From assembly GCF_003285015.1 (NCBI RefSeq), contig NZ_QMFB01000027.1, positions 59,100 through 123,099 of the forward strand: a DNA stretch of 64,000 nucleotides, given 5' to 3'. This document shows, in pieces, positions 7,568 through 16,660 of the stretch. Each line of letters begins with the position of its first letter. Within the stretch, counting starts at the first letter, position 1. A model generated the notes under the pieces. That model saw only the letters and a program-made list of their open reading frames with translations, was not told the DNA's origin and made no database searches. A program made the translations under genes and the position numbers. Source of the DNA: Paenibacillus contaminans. Lineage in GTDB: Bacteria > Bacillota > Bacilli > Paenibacillales > NBRC-103111.

Positions 7568-8761
7568 CTAGCGCAAGCCGGAGCCGTCCCCCGCCAACCG
7601 CTTCAAAGCGATGCCCGCGAACATGGCGGCGCCGAGTGTTATACAGCTTTCGTCCGGGTTAAAGCGCGGGCTGTGCAAGCCCGGAGCCAGCTCGGCCTGC
7701 TCCTGCGGTCCGGAGCCGAGCCAATAAAAGCCGCCCTTGGCAAACGCCAAAAACTCCGCGAAATCTTCGCCGTACGTCATCGGCAGAGGCAGCGTACGAT
7801 TATGCCTGCCGACAAGCGAGTCGGCGACCTCGGCAAGATATTCGGCGCATGACTCGTCATTGATGACCGGAGCTACCTGCTCGATATACGTCACGGTGCC
7901 CTCGCAGCGGTACGCCCGGCAAATGTCGCCGACGATTCTCGTTATCCGCTCCGGCATCGTCTTCCGCCATTCCGCGTCCAGATGCCGCACCGTACCCGTC
8001 ATTTCCACAAAGTCGGGAATAATGTTGTTCGCCGTCCCGGCTTGAATCGTCCCGATCGTGACGACCGCCCCCGTCGTAGGCGGAATTTCCCGGCTTATTG
8101 CCGATTGCAGCCCCATAATGACGGCGGAGGCGGCGACGATCGGATCGATGCAAGCCTCCGGATAGCCGCCATGCCCGCCTCGGCCTTCGACGCGAATCTC
8201 GATGCGGTCGATCGAGCCCATGACGACGCCCGGCTTCACGCCGATTTTGCCGGCCGGGAGGCTAGGCAAATTATGTACCCCGTAAACCTCCGCGATCCCT
8301 TCCATCGCGCCTTCCTGAATCATCGCTTTAGCGCCCGCGAGAATTTCTTCGGCCGATTGAAACAGGAAGCGCACCGTCCCGTGAAGCTCTTCGCGCCGCT
8401 TGGCGAGCAGCATGGCCGCACCGAGTAAAACGGTCGTATGAATATCATGCCCGCAAGCATGCATAACTCCTGCCCGCTCCGACGCATAGTCAAGTCCCGT
8501 TTCCTCGGTTATCGGAAGTGCATCCATATCCGCGCGAAAAGCGATCGCCGGCCCGGGATAACGTCCTCTCAGCTCGGCCACGACGCCGTGTCCGCCGATT
8601 CCGCTTTGCACCTCGAGCCCGAGCTTTTGCAGCTCCTCCGTCACCCGGCTCGCCGTGCGGAATTCCTGAAAGCTCAGCTCGGGAAACCGGTGCAGCTCCC
8701 TGCGCAGCGCGATAAGCGACTCCTCCAGCTGCTGCGCCTGCTCCCTTAACTCGTTCATCAT
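7568..8761 (-). CDS. M20 family N-acyl-amino-acid amidohydrolase
   Basis: A 397-residue metallopeptidase-fold enzyme of the aminoacylase/hippurate hydrolase group, which cleaves N-acyl groups from amino acids in the cytoplasm. The signatures are RRELHRFPELSFQE (residues 18-31), AFRADMDALPI, MHACGHDIHTTVLLGAA (residues about 100-116), FQSAEE, and GRGGHGGYPE in the lid domain. A final HSPRFNPDES supplies the late His. These are the Cys/His/Glu metal ligands of the family. It is the last of three minus-strand genes, 26 bp after the acetyltransferase, so the three are probably one operon. Confidence 0.88.
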   Translation of the reverse strand: MMNELREQAQQLEESLIALRRELHRFPELSFQEFRTASRVTEELQKLGLEVQSGIGGHGVVAELRGRYPGPAIAFRADMDALPITEETGLDYASERAGVMHACGHDIHTTVLLGAAMLLAKRREELHGTVRFLFQSAEEILAGAKAMIQEGAMEGIAEVYGVHNLPSLPAGKIGVKPGVVMGSIDRIEIRVEGRGGHGGYPEACIDPIVAASAVIMGLQSAISREIPPTTGAVVTIGTIQAGTANNIIPDFVEMTGTVRHLDAEWRKTMPERITRIVGDICRAYRCEGTVTYIEQVAPVINDESCAEYLAEVADSLVGRHNRTLPLPMTYGEDFAEFLAFAKGGFYWLGSGPQEQAELAPGLHSPRFNPDESCITLGAAMFAGIALKRLAGDGSGLR

Positions 8762-8787
8762 CGGTAAACGTCCCTCTCTTTATTCAG

Positions 8788-9690
8788 CTATTGGCTGCGG
8801 TCCATAACCATCAAATATTGCTCGTAACGCGTTTCGAAGCCGGCCGCTTTCAGCATATCGATCACTTCCGGATTCGCGGTAGACAAGTTGGCCGTGCTGC
8901 GCGAGCATTCCCGGTCAAACGGCCCGTAAATGTCCCTTAAAGCGAAAGCGAACAGCGCGTCGCGATCCTCTCTTCCCGGGGCGGCCTCGCATTGGAATAA
9001 GGTTGCGGACTCCATATTTCCTTGCTTGTCGAAGGTTCGGCTAAACAAGGCATATGCCGCCGCTTCGCCAAACTGATCGCGGACGATCAGCGCTTCCCCG
9101 TTCTTGATGTTATGCCACATGCATTCCCAAGCGGCCACCTCCCGGTAAAAATCGAGCGCCGCCGCAGCCGAAGCTTTGCCGTAATCCGCCTGCAATCCCC
9201 AGGCCGAATCCGGTACCCGGAAGCATTGTTCGTCAAGCATGCCCTTATGCGCAAGTCCCGCTATTCGGTCCGTTTTGTGAAAGCCGCCGCTCTCGTAGGC
9301 CGAAATCGCATGCTCATTCTTGCAAACGACCTCCAGAATCGCGCAATCCACGTCTTCCTCCGCAAAAATCCGCTGCGCCTCCCGCATCAGCGCCTTCGCG
9401 ATTCCCTTGCCGCGGTATTCCGGCGCTACGCCGGTGCCTCCGTTCCAGGCCCATTTGCGGCCGTCGACGATTTTCGTGGCGATAAATACGAAGCCGGCGG
9501 GATCGTCGTCCACGAACGCGGCCACCGACAGCTCGGGCTTGATGGAGCTCGCCGCAAAGCTGTTTATCAATTGCTCCATGTTCCTTGTCATATCCGAATA
9601 ATAGCCGGTAAAGCCGCGATTCCACAGCGATAAGGCCTCGTCAAACGTACAAGCGTTCAGCCGCCCGAAGCGGACAGTCCCGTTCTCCAT
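8788..9690 (-). CDS. GNAT family N-acetyltransferase
   Basis: A 300-residue protein whose first 150 residues contain a GNAT fold with the acetyl-CoA loop VAPEYRGKGIAKALMREA (about residues 87-104). The strand-turn CAILEVVCKNEHAISAYESGGF follows. The second half looks like a degenerate second GNAT-like domain, with AAYALFSRTF and then MLKAAGFETRYEQYLM near the end. The substrate is unknown. It lies between the ceramidase-like and amidohydrolase genes on the same strand with gaps of 51 and 26 bp. Confidence 0.82.
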   Translation of the reverse strand: MENGTVRFGRLNACTFDEALSLWNRGFTGYYSDMTRNMEQLINSFAASSIKPELSVAAFVDDDPAGFVFIATKIVDGRKWAWNGGTGVAPEYRGKGIAKALMREAQRIFAEEDVDCAILEVVCKNEHAISAYESGGFHKTDRIAGLAHKGMLDEQCFRVPDSAWGLQADYGKASAAAALDFYREVAAWECMWHNIKNGEALIVRDQFGEAAAYALFSRTFDKQGNMESATLFQCEAAPGREDRDALFAFALRDIYGPFDRECSRSTANLSTANPEVIDMLKAAGFETRYEQYLMVMDRSQ

Positions 9691-9741
9691 AGGAACACCT
9701 CAATTTTTAAGGAATGTGCTATGACATGCAATCTACATACG

Positions 9742-11040
9742 TTATTCGGCCTGCTCGCCGTTTATCCTGCTCAGCAGCTCCGCCGCATGCTGCACGAACT
9801 GCTCGCCTATTCCTGCAGGCAGGCGGCTGTTTGATGTGATCTTCGGCTCATAGCTGCCGTTAGCGAACGCTTCGCGGGTGCAAACATAGCCGGTGGCGGA
9901 TCCGTTGCTCAGCTCGTTGACCGCGGTGTATGGGAACGGAGATGCCGCTTTGATCGCCAGCCCCAGTTCGACGAAAAGCTCGCCGGGACAACCGACGACG
10001 GCAAGAGGTCCGAGCTTGATCGCTTGAATCTCGATGTCCGCGACCGTATCGCCATTCGTTTCCGCCAACAGAACCTCCGCAGCGAACGCCTTCCTTACTT
10101 CGCTTTCCGTATCGGAGGCGACGCGCTGCCTCGCTTTTTCCACTTCCTCATCAGTAGGGCGCCTGCAGGCCGTCTGGAAAAACAGCTGCGCTCCGCCGAT
10201 TTCAACGTCATCCGTTAACGCCGCTTTTTCCCTTGTCTTCAGCACCTCGCCTGCAAGAATACGCCCCAATACCCGATGATGCTCACGCTGTATGGGCCAC
10301 TTGCCGCTGACGTCGATATGGTTGATATTGCCGCTGGCACCCATCAGGAAGAGGCTGACGACATGCTCCCCAAGCGAACGTTTAAGCGACGCGCTCAGCT
10401 CTCCGGGATAATCCGCGCTGTACAGCGTGCCTCCGACCGTATCGGTATGGCAGGCGTAATTGGTCACGACCCCGATCGGCTTACCGTCAAGCTCGTCGAT
10501 CCGGACGACAAGCACCTGCGGGTCGATCGGTCCCTCCGTCCGCTCGATATCGGGATTGCCGATTCCCGGGTTCATCCGTACTCTGCCGTCCTTCATCCAA
10601 AACCGCCGGTTAAATGCGATGTCCGCTTCCTCGCCGGAGGCGAAACCGATTCGCGCCGCTTTCCTTGTCCGGTAGGCGATGATGGCCGCGTCCGCCGCCT
10701 TCTCCGTCATCAGCTTCAAATACGTCTCATCGGCCGTCATAAACGAACATGTGACAACCGGAGGGCCTGTATGCGTATGCGTCGCGGACACCATGATGCT
10801 GGATGCCGGTATGCCCGTTTCTTTATGTATTCGCTCCCTGATACCGAGCACGACACGGCGGGGCAGGTCGATGCAGTCCAAGGCGACCCATGCCGCTGCC
10901 CCTTTATCGGTCTCGACGACAAGCGATTTCGCGTATAACGCATCCAGAACGCCGGTCGATTTGCGGTCGTGAAAATAACCCGGCATCGAGCTGTCAAGCG
11001 GCGGCGTAATATCCGTTTCCGCCATTCCACATGTAAGCAC
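9742..11040 (-). CDS. Neutral/alkaline ceramidase N-terminal domain-like protein
   Basis: A 432-residue protein similar to the N-terminal domain of neutral/alkaline non-lysosomal ceramidases. It starts with AETDITPPLDSSMPGYF and has SATHTHTGPP (about residues 86-95), VVTNYACHTDTVGG, FLMGASGNINHID and GCPGELFVELG. The histidines in these segments are probable zinc ligands. Bacteria without sphingolipids carry such proteins, so the true substrate is unknown. No signal peptide is seen. The start is GTG 11040 with an AAAGGA ribosome binding site. It is the first gene of the three-gene unit. Confidence 0.75.
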   Translation of the reverse strand: MLTCGMAETDITPPLDSSMPGYFHDRKSTGVLDALYAKSLVVETDKGAAAWVALDCIDLPRRVVLGIRERIHKETGIPASSIMVSATHTHTGPPVVTCSFMTADETYLKLMTEKAADAAIIAYRTRKAARIGFASGEEADIAFNRRFWMKDGRVRMNPGIGNPDIERTEGPIDPQVLVVRIDELDGKPIGVVTNYACHTDTVGGTLYSADYPGELSASLKRSLGEHVVSLFLMGASGNINHIDVSGKWPIQREHHRVLGRILAGEVLKTREKAALTDDVEIGGAQLFFQTACRRPTDEEVEKARQRVASDTESEVRKAFAAEVLLAETNGDTVADIEIQAIKLGPLAVVGCPGELFVELGLAIKAASPFPYTAVNELSNGSATGYVCTREAFANGSYEPKITSNSRLPAGIGEQFVQHAAELLSRINGEQAE

Positions 11041-11475
11041 AATCCATCATCCTTTCCGTAGCTAACGATTAACGTGCATGATTATTAACGCCGTTCCGGT
11101 CAGAACGTCTAAGATGAAAGGCTTTTGCAAGAACGGTGGCCTGAAACCGGTTACCTTTATTATAATAGATAACGCATTCGAAATATCGGCGGCGCTCAAT
11201 AATTTTATGCTTCAATTTCGTGCCGCTTCGGCATTCGATGCAAGCTTTCACCGGCACCCGGAAAGCGTTCCGGTATACGATGCATGCCGTCGTTCGAAAC
11301 CGCAGCCGTCATAAGCATCGGACCAGTTTCTTGCCTATTTTAGCATGCCGGAAATTCGCGCGGTTTGTCCGTTTGCACAAAAAAACGGCTCTTTTTTCAT
11401 GTTTTGGGATAAAGACGGATTCATTCATTTTTTTGTATACTGGAAACAACTTTTTTGGCAGGAAGGAAGACGCTC
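11041..11475. other. Divergent intergenic region upstream of alr
   Basis: This 435-bp region separates the ceramidase-like gene from alanine racemase. A TATACT near 11439 may be the -10 of alr, but no good -35 is seen. An AT-rich run with TATAAT near 11162 may serve the minus-strand gene. I see no ORF with a ribosome binding site and no known riboswitch. Confidence 0.4.
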
Positions 11476-12648
11476 TTGGATATGGCGGACACTTTACATC
11501 ATTCGAACGGTACCAAACGCGAACAGCAATATCGGCATACATGGGCCGATATTTCGCTCGACGCCATCCGGCACAACGTGCGCGCGTTTCAATCGCTGCT
11601 GCAGGACGGCTGCCTGCTGATGGCAGTCGTCAAAGCGGACGGCTACGGACACGGCTCCGTTCAGACGGCATCGGCCGCATTGTCGGCGGGAGCCGCGTAT
11701 TTGGCGGTTGCGTTCGCGGATGAAGCGTTCGCGCTCCGCCATGCGGGGATTACCGCGCCGATCCTTATCCTCGGCTATACGGCGCCGGAATTTGCCGCAG
11801 AGACGGTGGATCAAGGCGTCGCCGTTACGGTTTTTGAGCGCGATACGCTGCAAGCCGTTATCGAAAGTGCAGCACGCTTCGGCAAGCAAGCTCGCGTGCA
11901 TTTGAAAATCGACACCGGCATGACCAGACTCGGGGTGCGTACGGCTGAAGAGGCCTTGGAGCTGGCGCGGATGGCGGCCGCTTCTCCGCATGTCGTATTG
12001 GAAGGCGTCTTTACGCATTTTGCCGATGCAGACCGTTCCGGCTCCGGTTATACCGAGCAGCAATTTGCGCGCTTTATGCAAATCGTCCGCCTCCTGGAGG
12101 CGAACGGTATAAGCATTCCGCTGAAGCATTGCTGCAATACGGCCGGAACGATCCATTATCCGCATATGCATTTGGATATGGTCAGAGTGGGCATCGGCCT
12201 GTACGGCTTGAACCCTTGCGAAGACCGTTCGCTGCAGGTTTTGCCTTTGCGAAAAGCCATGCACTTGAAGAGCCGGATCGCGGCGCTAAAGCAGATTCCC
12301 GCCGGACAGCATGTCAGCTACGGCTGCACGTACCGGGCGGAGAGCGAAAGGCTGCTGGCCGTTCTCCCCATCGGGTACGCGGACGGCCTGCCCCGGGCGC
12401 TCTCGAACATCGGCGCCGTACTGATCAACGGCCGTAAAGCGCCGATCGCCGGCAATGTCTGCATGGATCAGACCATGGCGGACGTTACGGGCATCCCCCA
12501 TATCGCGCTCGGCCACGAGGCAATCCTGCTTGGGGACTGCGAGAGCGGCAATGCCATATCGGCCGACGACATCGCGGCGCTGGCGAGCACGATCGGCTAT
12601 GAGGTGCTTTGCGGGATAAGCAAAAGAGTGCCGCGTTTTTACGGCTAA
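11476..12648 (+). CDS. alr: Alanine racemase
   Basis: A 390-residue PLP enzyme that interconverts L- and D-alanine for peptidoglycan. The PLP lysine is in VVKADGYGHG (Lys53). HLKIDTGMTRLG, GVFTHFADAD and CCNTAGT belong to the barrel domain. HVSYGCTY carries the second catalytic base Tyr, and VLPIGYADGLPR and GNVCMDQTM follow. Length is normal for the family. TTG 11476 sits about eight bases after AAGGAAG; the ATG at 11482 in the same frame is an alternative. No toxin-antitoxin or acpS neighbour is present, unlike the usual Bacillus alr locus. Confidence 0.93.
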   Translation: MDMADTLHHSNGTKREQQYRHTWADISLDAIRHNVRAFQSLLQDGCLLMAVVKADGYGHGSVQTASAALSAGAAYLAVAFADEAFALRHAGITAPILILGYTAPEFAAETVDQGVAVTVFERDTLQAVIESAARFGKQARVHLKIDTGMTRLGVRTAEEALELARMAAASPHVVLEGVFTHFADADRSGSGYTEQQFARFMQIVRLLEANGISIPLKHCCNTAGTIHYPHMHLDMVRVGIGLYGLNPCEDRSLQVLPLRKAMHLKSRIAALKQIPAGQHVSYGCTYRAESERLLAVLPIGYADGLPRALSNIGAVLINGRKAPIAGNVCMDQTMADVTGIPHIALGHEAILLGDCESGNAISADDIAALASTIGYEVLCGISKRVPRFYG

Positions 12649-12816
12649 AACAAGGGTAAACGGCTTGCGGCGTCCTTGACGTAAGATATGCGTTCGCGCT
12701 TCCGCTCGAACAAACGGTTTCCGCACCGCGCGACCCCGGTGGGCGCACGGTACCCGATCGCACGGCGGCTGTTACCCTCGTTTTTCCTGACGTCCTCTTC
12801 GTTCGTCGCTTCCGTG

Positions 12817-13022
12817 CGCTGCAGTCCGATATGGCCCTATTGGAATCGAGTCCGCCCCCCTTTCCTCGCCTACAGTCCGAAAATGCCCGCTTGCAGCGGC
12901 TATTTGGCTCGGCACTCCAGAAAATCCATTCTCCAAGCAGGCAAATTCGGATTCCAGCGTAAAGCGAATCTGGATTCCTTGCTCCAAACGGGCAAATTCG
13001 GGCTACAGCGTACGAAGGAGCC
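12817..13022. repeat. Dispersed repeat family A, copy 1
   Basis: About 205 bp, clearly similar along its whole length to 33957-34163. It is built from four versions of one roughly 26-bp motif whose core is CAGTCCGA followed by TTGCC and CTTGG. The first two versions are direct and the last two inverted. Both copies end in AAGGAGCC. Short open frames across it look spurious. The rest of the gap from 12649 shows nothing recognisable. Confidence 0.75.
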
Positions 13023-13057
13023 TCCATGGCACTGGTTTTCGATCTTTAATCGTAAGA

Positions 13058-13103
13058 ACAAAAAAACCGTCCGGAATGAAATCTCCGAACGGTCTTTTTT
13101 GTG
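13058..13103 (-). terminator. Rho-independent terminator of the BI-1 family gene
   Basis: CCGTCCGGA and TCCGAACGG form a stem with one mismatch. On the minus strand it is followed by TTTTTTT. Confidence 0.85.
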
Positions 13104-13117
13104 CCGCAAATTCTCGC

Positions 13118-13777
13118 TTAGTCCCTCGAAAGGCCAAACAGCCGCAGAACATACAAGAACAGGTTGATGAAATTCAGGTACAGGCTCAGCACCGCGAGCG
13201 GAATCGCTTCGTCCGGCAGGCCGTGCTTGTACTGCGAGATGTCGTACAAGATGAACCCCGAGAAGACGAGGACGCCGACGACTGCAATCCCCAGACCGAG
13301 CGGACCGCTGAAACCGCCGACGAACAAACCGACGAGGCTGAATCCGATCAGCGTCAAAAGCCCGACCATCAGCATGCCGCCCAAGAAGCTGAAATCCCGC
13401 TTGGAGAAGTAGGCGTAGGCCGTCAAACCGGCGAAAATAACCGTCGTCACGATGAAAGCCGAATTCACCATTTTGGCGCCGCCGACCGAAGCGTAATTGG
13501 CGATTACCGGATACAGCGTCACCCCGCTAAGAAACGTAAAAGCGTACACGAACAAATAACCGATCGATCTCTTGCTGCGGCGAATGAAGAAGGCGCCGAT
13601 CAGCATCGCGAATTCCAGAATGATCAGCGGCAGGAACAATGCCGGAGGCACTTGCGTACCGACCACCGTACCGATGAACGAAATCAAAATCGAAAGCGTA
13701 AACATACGCATCAGCTTATGGAACGAAGCGTTGTATTCCCTTGACACCCCATATGCCGATTGCTGCTGCATATCCAT
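13118..13777 (-). CDS. Bax inhibitor-1/YccA family membrane protein (YetJ-like)
   Basis: About 219 residues with seven predicted membrane helices. It belongs to the BI-1/TMBIM family, whose Bacillus member YetJ is a pH-sensitive calcium-leak channel. Family features include LISFIGTVVGTQVP, FLSGVTLYPVIANY and the C-terminal VGVLVFSGFILYDISQYKHG, which carries the paired Asp region. I start at ATG 13777, after GGCGGG; ATG 13771 and ATG 13813 are alternatives. The transport role is inferred from the family. It forms a single-gene unit with its own terminator. Confidence 0.85.
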   Translation of the reverse strand: MDMQQQSAYGVSREYNASFHKLMRMFTLSILISFIGTVVGTQVPPALFLPLIILEFAMLIGAFFIRRSKRSIGYLFVYAFTFLSGVTLYPVIANYASVGGAKMVNSAFIVTTVIFAGLTAYAYFSKRDFSFLGGMLMVGLLTLIGFSLVGLFVGGFSGPLGLGIAVVGVLVFSGFILYDISQYKHGLPDEAIPLAVLSLYLNFINLFLYVLRLFGLSRD

Positions 13778-13876
13778 GAACATCCCGCCTTTTTGGGAAA
13801 TGAACTTCTTCATCTAGTATATCATAATTGATGGGCAGGCTATGACAGCTTGGCAAAATTTCCTTCCTCGCCCCGG

Positions 13877-15031
13877 CTATGATATACGGGCATCGCGCAA
13901 GGCGGGTCTATCTATGGAGAAAATGGCGCGGTCCAGCTTCGACGTCCCGTCGCACGCAAGCTGGCTCAGCATCTCGCCGACCGCGCTCGCGAACTTGAAG
14001 CCGTGGCCCGAAAAGCCTGCGGCGATCCATACATGCGGATGCTCCGGATGACTGTCGACGATAAAATGCTCATCCGGCGTCATCGTATATTTGCAAACCG
14101 CGCTCTTGAGCAGCTTGCTTGACGAAGCTTGCGGAAAATACGTCTGCAGCAAACGGGCAAGATCGCCCGCATCCTCCTCGTAAAAGCCGAACGGAAGCAG
14201 CGGCGAATCCGGCGATATCGGCTGCCCGCCGTCATGGCGTCCCGCTTTCAGACCGCTCCCTTTTATGCTGGGAAACCCATAATAGTCGCCTGACGGCCCG
14301 TTCAAAATAAAGGCGGGAAACGAATCGGCGCGATAAAGCGTTTCGTCCGCTTCAAACCAGCCGACCGTTTGCCGCAGCACGCGAAGCGGCAGCCTCAGCT
14401 CGGCGAGCAGCCGGTTGGTCCACGCACCGGCGCAGACAATAAGACGTTCGGCGGTATATTCGCCGGCCGACGTCACGACGGTCGCCTCGCGCTTGCCGAT
14501 ACGGATATCTCGGACTGCCGTATTCATCAGCAAATCCGCGCCATGCACCTCCGCCATCATCCGATACGCGCAAAGACAGCACTCCGGCGACAGCACCCCT
14601 GCTTCCGGCTCGAAATTGCCTGCCATCGATTCGGGCAAGCGAATGCCGGGCCATCGCCTTGCGATCTCGTTGGCAGAAAGGGATTCGACTGGAACGCCAA
14701 ACCGCATGGCAGCCTCCGTCTGGCCGCTCAAATAGGCAGAGCCGGCCGGTCCCATGCGCAAAACACCGGTTTTCGTAAACAGTCTGGCCGTCTCCCGCTC
14801 CAACTGCTCCCAAAGCTGCTGCGCCCTAAGCGCCAAGGGGACGTAAGCATCCGCCATGCTGTAAGCATGACGGATAATGCGCGTTTCCCCGTGATGGCTT
14901 CCTTCGGTATGCGGCGGATCGAAGGCATCGATGAGCAGCGGGTCCGCTCCCCGCAAAGTCAAGTAATAGCCGGCCGCCATCCCCATAGCGCCGGCGCCGA
15001 TCACAATCGTACCGTAATGCCGTCGTTTCAA
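13877..15031 (-). CDS. MTOX/sarcosine-oxidase-like flavoprotein
   Basis: A 384-residue FAD-dependent oxidase of the monomeric sarcosine oxidase/N-methyltryptophan oxidase family. The dinucleotide motif IVIGAGAMGMAAGYYL is at the N-terminus. SHHGETRIIRHAY, VVCAGAWTNRLL-like RLIVCAGAWTNRLL and the covalent-flavin Cys in AVCKYTMTPDEHFIVD follow, with WIAAGFSGHGFKF near the end. Such enzymes oxidise N-methyl amines to give hydrogen peroxide and formaldehyde; the exact amine is not predictable. TTG 15031 is nine bases after GAGAGGA and gives the usual N-terminus. The open frame extends further upstream and overlaps the acyl-CoA dehydrogenase gene. Confidence 0.85.
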   Translation of the reverse strand: MKRRHYGTIVIGAGAMGMAAGYYLTLRGADPLLIDAFDPPHTEGSHHGETRIIRHAYSMADAYVPLALRAQQLWEQLERETARLFTKTGVLRMGPAGSAYLSGQTEAAMRFGVPVESLSANEIARRWPGIRLPESMAGNFEPEAGVLSPECCLCAYRMMAEVHGADLLMNTAVRDIRIGKREATVVTSAGEYTAERLIVCAGAWTNRLLAELRLPLRVLRQTVGWFEADETLYRADSFPAFILNGPSGDYYGFPSIKGSGLKAGRHDGGQPISPDSPLLPFGFYEEDAGDLARLLQTYFPQASSSKLLKSAVCKYTMTPDEHFIVDSHPEHPHVWIAAGFSGHGFKFASAVGEMLSQLACDGTSKLDRAIFSIDRPALRDARIS

Positions 15032-15056
15032 CGCCGCTCTTCCTCTCCCCGAATTG

Positions 15057-16226
15057 CTAACCGTCATAAGCTTCAAATGCCCGATCGGCCAACATGTTCA
15101 ACGTAATTTCATCGGCTGGCGGATTATGCAGCCCCGCCCTGACATCGCGGTAATACCGCTCAAGCGGCGATGACCGGTGCAGGCTGTGACCGCCTGCGAC
15201 CCGCATGGCCATATCGACGACCGATACCGCCGTATTGGTGACGACATGCTTCGCCGCCGCAAGCTCCGCGCCGAGTCCGCTTCTCGCATCCGGCTCCGTA
15301 TCCCACCGCTTGGCCACCGCATGCAGCAAATGCCTTGCCGTCAGCAGCTCCAGATCGATGCGGCCGATTAATTGGCGGACGTTCGGCAAATGCCGAATCG
15401 GCCCGTTCGTGCTGCTCGTGCTGTAAGTCGCTGCGAATCGTACGGCATAGTCGCGCGCCGCCTGGGCAATGCCCAGGTAGCAGGACGGAATATGCAGGTA
15501 CCAGCCTCCAAGCGTCTTTAACCCCGTTTTCTTATGGATACGATGTACCAGTTGTTCGTCCGATACCTCGACATTGTCCATATACATATCGTCGCTGCGC
15601 GTTCCGCGCATCCCGAGCGTATCCCAAGTCGCCTCGAAGCGAATGCCCGGAGTACCTTTGCGAATTAGAAACTCGCCGATCGCTTCTTCGCCTTCGATCG
15701 CTGCGGTAATGATCAAATAATCGAGCTCCGTTCCCATTGTCGAGAACGTTTTATGGCCGTTCAGCAGCCATCCGTTTTCCGTCCGCGTCGCAGTAGATTG
15801 CGGCCGCCCGCCCCGTGCGGGGCTGCCCGTGGAAGGCTCCGTTGCAAGCTTGTTGACCAAGCTGCCGGACTCCACGACATCCTTGCACAACTTAGCGAAC
15901 GTCTCCTCCTCCCATAACCTGCGGACATTCAGCTCCATTATGGTTGTCAGATGCCAGCCGAGCGATAAAGCCGTCGCCCCGTCTCCGCGGGCAATCCGTT
16001 CCTGCAGCACGACGAGTTCGTAAAGCGAGGCTTCCAAACCGCCGTAACGAGCCGGAACGGTTAACGCCAAATATCCGGCTTCCCGCAAATCCGCTATATT
16101 TTGAACCGGAAACAATGCTTCCTTGTCATACCGTTCGGCTCGGCCGGCAAACCGGTCAGCCAGCTTGCCGATTGTTTCGAGCAGCGCATCCAGCCGGCCA
16201 CCGCTTCCTGTGGGTCCATTCGTCAT
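15057..16226 (-). CDS. Acyl-CoA dehydrogenase family protein
   Basis: A 389-residue flavoprotein of the acyl-CoA dehydrogenase fold. The N-terminal helices contain LREAGYLALTVPARYGG; the middle has GWLLNGHKTFSTMG and DTLGMRGTRSDDMYMDNVEV. The C-terminal helices have VVDMAMRVAGGHSLHRSSPLERYYRDVRA. The motifs resemble the monooxygenase-like or SfnB/DszC-type branch rather than a beta-oxidation enzyme, because the usual catalytic Glu context is not obvious. The substrate is unknown. The start has AGGTGG upstream. It is 25 bp from the flavoprotein gene start, so the two are likely co-transcribed. Confidence 0.82.
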   Translation of the reverse strand: MTNGPTGSGGRLDALLETIGKLADRFAGRAERYDKEALFPVQNIADLREAGYLALTVPARYGGLEASLYELVVLQERIARGDGATALSLGWHLTTIMELNVRRLWEEETFAKLCKDVVESGSLVNKLATEPSTGSPARGGRPQSTATRTENGWLLNGHKTFSTMGTELDYLIITAAIEGEEAIGEFLIRKGTPGIRFEATWDTLGMRGTRSDDMYMDNVEVSDEQLVHRIHKKTGLKTLGGWYLHIPSCYLGIAQAARDYAVRFAATYSTSSTNGPIRHLPNVRQLIGRIDLELLTARHLLHAVAKRWDTEPDARSGLGAELAAAKHVVTNTAVSVVDMAMRVAGGHSLHRSSPLERYYRDVRAGLHNPPADEITLNMLADRAFEAYDG

Positions 16227-16352
16227 CTGTCCACCTGCTTTCCCAGTGTAACGATAAGCATGCTAACGCCATCGATAATATTATCTTCCATCATAACCTA
16301 ATACGGGATCAAGTCTAAATCCAGGGATTGAAAAAGACCTGGTTACTGGTTT

Positions 16353-16612
16353 CTGCTACAGCTTACTGCTACTGCTTACTGCTACTGCTACTGCTTACTG
16401 CTACTGCTACTGCTTACTGCTACTGCTTACTGCTACTGCTTACTGCTACTGCTACTGCTTACTGCTACTGCTACTGCTTACTGCTACTGCTACTGCTACC
16501 GCTACCGCTACTGCTACTGCTACTGCTACTGCTTACTGCTTACTGCTTACTGCTTACTGCTTACTGCTTACTGGTTACTGCTTACTGGTTACTGCTTACT
16601 GATTACTGGTTA
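16353..16612. repeat. CTGCTA/CTGCTTA microsatellite
   Basis: About 260 bp of mixed 6-bp (CTGCTA) and 7-bp (CTGCTTA) units, degrading into TACTGGTTACTG at the 3' end. The open frames through it encode Leu/Thr/Ala/Tyr runs and are not considered genes. Confidence 0.95.
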
Positions 16613-16660
16613 CGAATGCAAACACGGGTATACGAATTGTTATTCGCGGACCATGCGCTT

